From the NCBI GenBank assembly GCA_017883495.1, contig JADGNL010000183.1, positions 1-6,066 of the forward strand: a stretch of DNA of 6,066 bases. The letters run 5' to 3'. The notes beneath the pieces are model-generated. The model was not told the DNA's origin. It saw only the letters and a program-made list of their open reading frames with translations, and made no database searches. This DNA is from Methanomicrobiales archaeon (GTDB lineage Archaea; Halobacteriota; Methanomicrobia; Methanomicrobiales; Methanospirillaceae). Position numbers and translations under genes: made by a program. This document shows positions 1 through 3,754 of this stretch, piece by piece. The stretch's first letter is position 1, and each line of letters opens with the position of its first letter.

Positions 1-1302
1 CCCATCACGCGGAACTCGGGCCTGATCGGCGCCTTCTGCCGGGTGGTCGGCATCCCCTGGGAGGTCGTGGAGGAGGTCTTCCGCGAGGAGATCCCAGGCC
101 ACGCCGACGAGAACCTCCGGGTTGTGCGCCGGGCCTGGGACGCGGCCGGCGAACGGATTCGGATCGAACGGGGGTCGATGGCGCCGCTCCCCGTCCTGAC
201 CGGGAACGAGGCGATCGCGCTCGGGCTCGTGAAGGGCGGGATCGACGCGTACGTCGCGTACCCGATGACGCCGACCTCGAACATCCTCCACTTCCTCGCC
301 GAGTTCGCCGAGCACACGGCCCTGACCGTGGTCCACCCCGAGAGCGAGATCTCGGTGATCCTGATGGCGCTCGGGGCCGCGTACGCGGGAAAGCGGACCG
401 CGGTCGGGACCTCGGGCGGCGGCTTCTGCCTGATGACGGAGTCGCTGTCGCTCGCGGGCCAGGCCGAGCTCCCGGTCGCGATCGTGCTGGGCCAGCGCCC
501 GGGCCCGTCAACGGGCCTGCCCACATACTCCTGCCAGACCGAGCTCCTCTTCGCCCGCCACGCGGGCCAGGGCGAGTTCCCGCGCCTGATCGTAGCGCCC
601 GGCGACGCGGCCGAGGCCTACGTCTGGGCCGCGCGCGTCCTCGACCTGGCCTGGCGGTTCCAGCTGCCGGGGTTCCTGCTCGTGGACAAGACCCTCTGCG
701 AGGGCGGGTACTCCTGCGCCTTCGACCCGGCGGCCGCGCTCGTGCCGCCGCCCGAATCGCCCGGCGACGTCCCCCTCGACCCGTACCTCCGGTACAGGGT
801 CACGGAGAGCGGGGTCTCGCCCATGCTCCCCGTCGGCACGCCCGGCGCGGTGGTCAAGGTCAACTCGTACGAGCACGACGAGGCCGGGATCACGATCGAG
901 GACGGCGCGACCACGGTTGCGATGCAGGAGAAGCGGATGCGGAAGGGGGCCGCGCTCGCGACGGCCCTCGCGGAGTTCGAGACCGTCGCCGTGTACGGCG
1001 GCGCCGACGCCCGCGTGGGCGTCGTCTCCTGGGGCTCGACTATCGGGGCCGTGCGCGAGGCCGGAGCCGATCTGCCCGTCCGGGTGGTCCAGCCGGTCGT
1101 GCTCGAGCCGTTCCCGGTCGAGGCCTTCCGGAAGGCCGTGGACGGGCTCGACCGGATCGTCGTGGTCGAGGAGAATATGACCGGGCAGCTCGAGCAGCTG
1201 ATGCGCCTGAACGGCTTTTCGGCCGGGGCGCGGATCCACCGCTACGACGGGAGGCCCTTCACGGTCGAGGAGATGGCCGCCCGGCTCGCGGAGGTGGTCT
1301 GA
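1..1302 (+). CDS. korA: 2-oxoacid:ferredoxin oxidoreductase, fused gamma-alpha subunit (5' truncated by window edge)
   Basis: This subunit, with KorB, oxidatively decarboxylates a 2-oxoacid to an acyl-CoA and passes electrons to ferredoxin in the cytoplasm. The frame is open from base 1, and the first residues (NSGLIGAFCRVVGIPWEVVE) resemble the end of a gamma subunit, so the gene starts upstream and 433 residues are visible. A GTG at 43 could be read as a start but would cut through this gamma tail. The alpha part begins near base 193 (VLTGNEAIALGL). It carries YPMTP at 259-273, a version of the YPITP motif of the alpha subunit, then the PESE-containing segment and a GTSGGG loop. The segment EKRMRKGAAL begins near base 928. 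The C-terminal part (VVQPVVLEPFP, VVVEENMTGQLEQL) is the usual end domain. Fused gamma-alpha subunits are known in archaea. The substrate (2-oxoglutarate, pyruvate or branched-chain) cannot be fixed from sequence alone, so the symbol is provisional. Confidence 0.93.
   Translation, partial: PITRNSGLIGAFCRVVGIPWEVVEEVFREEIPGHADENLRVVRRAWDAAGERIRIERGSMAPLPVLTGNEAIALGLVKGGIDAYVAYPMTPTSNILHFLAEFAEHTALTVVHPESEISVILMALGAAYAGKRTAVGTSGGGFCLMTESLSLAGQAELPVAIVLGQRPGPSTGLPTYSCQTELLFARHAGQGEFPRLIVAPGDAAEAYVWAARVLDLAWRFQLPGFLLVDKTLCEGGYSCAFDPAAALVPPPESPGDVPLDPYLRYRVTESGVSPMLPVGTPGAVVKVNSYEHDEAGITIEDGATTVAMQEKRMRKGAALATALAEFETVAVYGGADARVGVVSWGSTIGAVREAGADLPVRVVQPVVLEPFPVEAFRKAVDGLDRIVVVEENMTGQLEQLMRLNGFSAGARIHRYDGRPFTVEEMAARLAEVV
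1290..1296 (+). promoter_or_regulatory. Shine-Dalgarno of korB, inside the end of korA
   Basis: GGAGGTG lies in the last codons of the upstream gene, 6 nt before the ATG at 1303. The upstream stop TGA (1300-1302) abuts that ATG directly. This supports the ATG at 1303 as the start and suggests that translation of the two subunits is coupled from one mRNA. Confidence 0.8.
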
Positions 1303-2160
1303 ATGGAGTCCGCGGACCTCATCACGAAGGCCGAGAACACCTGGTGCCCCGGGTGCGGCAACTTCGGGATCGAGCACACGCTGAAGGACGTCGTCGCCGG
1401 GCTCATCGCCGGAGGCACGCCGGCCGAGCGGATCGTACTCGTCACCGGGATCGGCTGCCACGGCAAGATGGCCGACTACCTGGGCGTGAACTCGTTCTAC
1501 GCGATCCACGGCCGGACCCTGCCCGTCGCGACCGGGATCAAGATCGCGAACCCCGAGCTCACGGTCCTCGTCTGCGCCGGCGACGGCGACTGCTACGGCG
1601 AGGGGCTCGAGCACCTGCTCTTCGCGGCCAAGCGAAACGTCGACCTCACCCTGATCGTCCACGACAACCGGGTCTACGGCCTGACCACGGGCCAGTACAC
1701 GCCGACCTCGCCGCTCGGCTTCCCGGGCCGCTCGACCCCGCTCGGCACGCCCGAGTACCCGCTCAACCCGCTCGAGCTGATGATCGCGGCCGGCGCCACC
1801 TGGGTAGGGCGCGGGTACTCGCGCCGGCTGCCGCAGCTCCACGAGCTGATCGCGGCCGGAATCCGGCACCGCGGGTTCTCGTTCCTCGACGTCTTCCAGA
1901 TCTGCGCGACCTTCTACAACCAGTCGAAGTTCTACGACGAGCACGTCTACGACCTCGAGGCCGGGAAATTCCCGACGGCCGACCTCGACGCGGCCCTCCA
2001 CGCCGCCCGCGAGTTCGACTACAGCCGCGAGTCGCGGATCCCCCTCGGGATCTTCTACGAGACGACCTTCCCGACGTACGGGGAGCGGCTGGCGGGGGAG
2101 CGCGCAAAAGAGACCGACCCCGTGGGGGTCATGCAGCGCATGATCGCGGAGCGGACCTGA
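1303..2160 (+). CDS. korB: 2-oxoacid:ferredoxin oxidoreductase, beta subunit
   Basis: This is the thiamine-diphosphate and [4Fe-4S]-binding catalytic subunit, partner of the gene before it. It has 285 residues, the usual length for the beta subunit of the fused-alpha type. Visible signatures are WCPGCG (C15, C18), GIGCHGK (C52) and the diphosphate/Mg motif GDGD at 93-96. The Mg motif continues to N122 in VHDNRVYGLTTGQ, which is followed by TPTSP. C15, C18, C52 and C201 (in FQICATFYN) match the spacing of the four cluster ligands known in the Sulfolobus-type enzyme. The active-site parts therefore look intact. The start follows the stop of korA with no gap and has a strong Shine-Dalgarno. No separate delta (ferredoxin-like) subunit gene follows, as expected for the two-subunit type in which free ferredoxin is the acceptor. 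The exact 2-oxoacid is not determined; the enzyme class is very secure. Confidence 0.95.
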   Translation: MESADLITKAENTWCPGCGNFGIEHTLKDVVAGLIAGGTPAERIVLVTGIGCHGKMADYLGVNSFYAIHGRTLPVATGIKIANPELTVLVCAGDGDCYGEGLEHLLFAAKRNVDLTLIVHDNRVYGLTTGQYTPTSPLGFPGRSTPLGTPEYPLNPLELMIAAGATWVGRGYSRRLPQLHELIAAGIRHRGFSFLDVFQICATFYNQSKFYDEHVYDLEAGKFPTADLDAALHAAREFDYSRESRIPLGIFYETTFPTYGERLAGERAKETDPVGVMQRMIAERT

Positions 2161-2164
2161 CGAC

Positions 2165-2180
2165 GGAAACGGTTAAGGGC
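2165..2180 (+). promoter_or_regulatory. Possible weak promoter (BRE/TATA-like) of the flavoprotein gene
   Basis: In the 41-nt gap after korB there is GGAAAC (2165-2170), resembling a purine-rich BRE, followed by GGTTAAGG. Its first T (2173) is 29 nt before the ATG at 2202. That is the same geometry as the two minus-strand promoters in this window, and it would give a transcript starting at or next to the ATG. The box itself is a poor TATA match, so this is tentative. Confidence 0.35.
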
Positions 2181-2190
2181 AAACATGGAC

Positions 2191-2196
2191 GAGGAG
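2191..2196 (+). promoter_or_regulatory. Shine-Dalgarno of the flavoprotein gene
   Basis: GAGGAG lies 5 nt before the ATG at 2202 and selects that codon as the start. It implies translation from a leadered mRNA, such as read-through from korAB, because a transcript from the TATA-like box at 2173 would begin after it. Confidence 0.6.
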
Positions 2197-2201
2197 ATTG
2201 C

Positions 2202-2867
2202 ATGAAGATCGTCGGGATCAGTGCGAGCCCGCGCGGGGCCGAGTCCCGCACGGCCCGGCTCGTCGAGGCCGTCCTCCGCGGCGCCGCATCGGCCGGGGCC
2301 GAGACCGAGTTCGTCGACATCTGCCAGTACCGGATCGAGTTCTGCACCGGGTGCGGGAACTGCTATGCGACCGGCGAGTGCTCGCGGGTCGACGACTTCC
2401 CCCGCATCCTGAGGCGGATGACGGAGGCCGACGGGATCGTGCTCGGCTCGCCGAACTACATCAACGGCCCGACCGCGCAGCTCAAGCAGGTCCTCGACCG
2501 CATGGCCGACATGATCCACTGCCGGTCCTTCGAGGGGCGGTACGGCGCCGCGGTCTGCACCACCGGCGGCGGCGGGGAGGATAAGGTGGTCGACTACCTC
2601 AACCACGTCCTCTTCATGCTCGGCGCGCAGACCGTGGGGAGCGTCGGGGTCGCGCTCGGCCCGGATCCGTCACGGATCACGCTCGCGGTCGAGCAGGCGG
2701 AGGCGCTCGGCCGCGACCTCGCGGACGCGATCGCGACCCGGCGGGCGTACCCCGAGCAGATCGCGGGGCTCGAGCAGACCCGCGCGTACTTCAAGACCCT
2801 GGTCACGGCGAACCGCGACGTCTGGGTCCACGAGTTCGAGGTCTGGGCCGACCGCGGCTGGCTCTAG
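2202..2867 (+). CDS. Iron-sulfur flavoprotein (Isf-like, NADPH-dependent FMN reductase / flavodoxin fold)
   Basis: This is a 221-residue flavodoxin-fold protein predicted to bind FMN and one [4Fe-4S] cluster. The N-terminus KIVGISASPRG...SRT (2-17) is the FMN phosphate loop of this family. The compact motif CX2CX2CX5C follows at C48, C51, C54 and C60. This is the same spacing, shifted by one residue, as in the Methanosarcina thermophila iron-sulfur flavoprotein as I recall it (C47, C50, C53, C59). GSPNYINGP (82-90) and the glycine-rich CTTGGGGE (119-126) are the other flavin-site loops. Characterised Isf proteins take electrons from ferredoxin and can reduce oxygen species. Lying 41 nt after a ferredoxin-reducing enzyme, this protein may use the same ferredoxin pool, which is inference. 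It is a little longer than classic Isf, mainly at the C-terminus. The substrate is unknown; it could be a general redox protein. Confidence 0.88.
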   Translation: MKIVGISASPRGAESRTARLVEAVLRGAASAGAETEFVDICQYRIEFCTGCGNCYATGECSRVDDFPRILRRMTEADGIVLGSPNYINGPTAQLKQVLDRMADMIHCRSFEGRYGAAVCTTGGGGEDKVVDYLNHVLFMLGAQTVGSVGVALGPDPSRITLAVEQAEALGRDLADAIATRRAYPEQIAGLEQTRAYFKTLVTANRDVWVHEFEVWADRGWL

Positions 2868-3289
2868 CCCGCCGAGGGCGTGACCGAGAGGTTCACGATC
2901 GCGAGCGGGTCCGAGCCGCTGCTCTCTTTGATGACGGTCCCGTTCCGGACCAGCCGGAGGGTCAGGGTCTCGTTCGTCGTCTCCTGCTTCTGGAACGTGG
3001 CCTGGAACCGGTTCACGTTCGGCGGCAGGCGGAAGCTCGAGTTCCCGAACCCTTCGTCCGAGTGCATGGCCTCGGGCGAGCCGTAGGCGCCGCTCCACAT
3101 CCCGCTGTAGGCGACCTCGAGGGAGAGGTTGGGCCCGAAGGTGGCCTCGGGCTTGGCCGCGGCCGGGTCGAAGGTCGGAAGCGGGGTCCCGCCAGGGGCG
3201 GCCGGGTCGGGGCCGGCGCCGAGGCAGCCGGCGAGGCACGCGAAGAGCAGGGCGGCTCCGAGGAGGCCGGCGATGGACAGGCGTCGCAT
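2864..3289 (-). CDS. Small secreted archaeal lipoprotein, function unknown
   Basis: This 141-residue protein is predicted to be exported and lipid-anchored on the outer face of the membrane. It has a short basic start (MRR), a hydrophobic stretch (about 4-20) and a lipobox LAGC with the modifiable cysteine at C22. A Pro/Gly/Ala-rich spacer runs to about 50. The mature domain (about 54-138) looks beta-rich, with a YSGMWSGAYG segment (61-70) and FQKQET followed by LTLRLVRNGTVIKE. From memory this pattern recalls small lipoproteins of methanogens with a YSGSWSGSYG-like motif; no biochemical role is known to me. Five N-glycosylation sequons occur (N54, N83, N106, N116, N133), fitting a surface location. 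There is no Shine-Dalgarno before the ATG, but a TATA-like box lies 30 nt upstream, suggesting leaderless translation. Its stop overlaps the stop of the plus-strand flavoprotein gene by four bases. Confidence 0.8.
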   Translation of the reverse strand: MRRLSIAGLLGAALLFACLAGCLGAGPDPAAPGGTPLPTFDPAAAKPEATFGPNLSLEVAYSGMWSGAYGSPEAMHSDEGFGNSSFRLPPNVNRFQATFQKQETTNETLTLRLVRNGTVIKESSGSDPLAIVNLSVTPSAG

Positions 3290-3309
3290 ATGTACTGGTA
3301 CGGCGCGGT

Positions 3310-3326
3310 CGCTGTTAAAGTGACTG
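3310..3326 (-). promoter_or_regulatory. Promoter candidate for the lipoprotein gene
   Basis: On the minus strand CACTTTAACAGC contains a TATA-like TTTAA (3319-3315). Its first T is 30 nt before the A of the ATG at 3289, so transcription would start at about the start codon. The upstream sequence is not a good BRE. The lack of a Shine-Dalgarno before the ATG supports a leaderless mRNA. Confidence 0.5.
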
Positions 3327-3349
3327 ACCGCGGCACCCCGGCGCCGTTC

Positions 3350-3493
3350 TCAGTCCTCGTCCCGGCGGGGCGGCGTCCAGGGCTTCGGCTCCTCCCGGCC
3401 CTTCTTCTCCGCCTTGTCCTCGTCGGTCATCTTCGTCCCGTCGGGGTTCAGCTCGGGATACTCGCGCTTGCGGGCCTCCTTCTCCGTGTCCAT
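3350..3493 (-). CDS. Small highly charged protein, 47 residues, function unknown
   Basis: I do not recognise a function. The frame from ATG (3493-3491) to TGA (3352-3350) encodes 47 residues, beginning MDTEKEARKREYPELNPDG and ending PPRRDED. It is rich in Lys, Arg, Glu and Asp, has no hydrophobic stretch or cysteine, and is probably a soluble cytoplasmic and partly disordered peptide. The segment YPELNPDGTKMTDEDKAEKK looks like evolved protein rather than a frame shadow: it mixes Asn, Asp, Tyr, Met and Thr instead of the Arg/Pro/Ala bias seen in wrong frames here. The strongest support is a good archaeal promoter placed so that transcription would begin at the ATG. It is short enough to be missed by automatic gene calling. 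It lies upstream of the lipoprotein gene on the same strand, 60 nt away, but that gene appears to have its own promoter. Confidence 0.72.
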   Translation of the reverse strand: MDTEKEARKREYPELNPDGTKMTDEDKAEKKGREEPKPWTPPRRDED

Positions 3494-3515
3494 GCGGGCG
3501 GTTCTGTCGCTCAAT

Positions 3516-3531
3516 GAATAAAGTGGTTTCG
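3516..3531 (-). promoter_or_regulatory. Archaeal BRE/TATA promoter of the 47-residue gene
   Basis: On the minus strand CGAAACCACTTTATTC joins a purine-rich BRE-like CGAAA (3531-3527) to a TATA box TTTATT (3522-3517). The first T of the box is 29 nt before the A of the ATG at 3493, so the transcript should be leaderless. This is the clearest promoter in the window and stands out against the GC-rich background. Confidence 0.7.
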
Positions 3532-3541
3532 CTGTCGAACG

Positions 3542-3596
3542 CCGGTCCGCCGCGCTGCGGATACACCGCGTCGGCCGCCCCGCTGCGGCGTACCGG
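3542..3596. repeat. GC-rich imperfect inverted repeat in the divergent intergenic region
   Basis: CCGGTCCGCCGC (3542-3553) pairs with GCGGCGTACCGG (3585-3596) at 11 of 12 positions, separated by 31 nt. Inside it a second small hairpin is possible, GCGG (3557-3560) with CCGC (3566-3569) around the loop ATACA. The repeat lies between the minus-strand promoter at 3516-3531 and the upstream region of the protease gene, so it could be an operator or DNA structure. GC-rich DNA gives such pairs by chance quite often. Confidence 0.3.
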
Positions 3597-3754
3597 GCGG
3601 ATGCCGCCCATACGATGACTATCTATTTCTCTTTGGGTCTCACCATGGTAATTAGAGGACGACGCCCGCCTGCGGCAGCGAACGACCCCCCACGATTCCC
3701 GCCCCGGCGGACGTCCGTCTCCTGCCGCCGCACGTCGATCCGGAGCTGCACACG

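Larger units (their letters stand above)
3494..3754. other. Divergent intergenic region (261 nt)
   Basis: This stretch separates the minus-strand 47-residue gene from the plus-strand protease gene. It holds the BRE/TATA promoter at 3516-3531 and the inverted repeat at 3542-3596. On the plus strand it holds two AT-richer candidates for the protease promoter: CTATTT (3623-3628) and GGTAATTAG (3647-3655). Either would leave a leader of roughly 75-105 nt before the ATG at 3755, unlike the leaderless genes nearby. Neither is a strong match. GGAG at 3742-3745, 9 nt before the ATG, may serve as a weak Shine-Dalgarno. I see no tRNA or convincing small gene here. Confidence 0.5.

Noticed and set aside
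508..2001. A 497-codon minus-strand frame across korA and korB
   Set aside because: It is antisense to two well-identified enzyme genes, has a composition dominated by Arg, Glu, Asp, Gly and Val, and shows no domain.
1344..2201. An in-frame upstream extension of the flavoprotein within korB
   Set aside because: The extension is Arg/Pro/Ala-rich shadow sequence of korB. The FMN-binding start MKIVGISASPRG and the Shine-Dalgarno place the start at 2202.
3062..3517. A 151-codon plus-strand frame across the lipoprotein and the 47-residue gene
   Set aside because: It is antisense to both minus-strand genes, low in complexity (Gly, Ala, Arg, Leu), and lacks a promoter or Shine-Dalgarno. The minus-strand reading has a signal peptide, lipobox and promoters.
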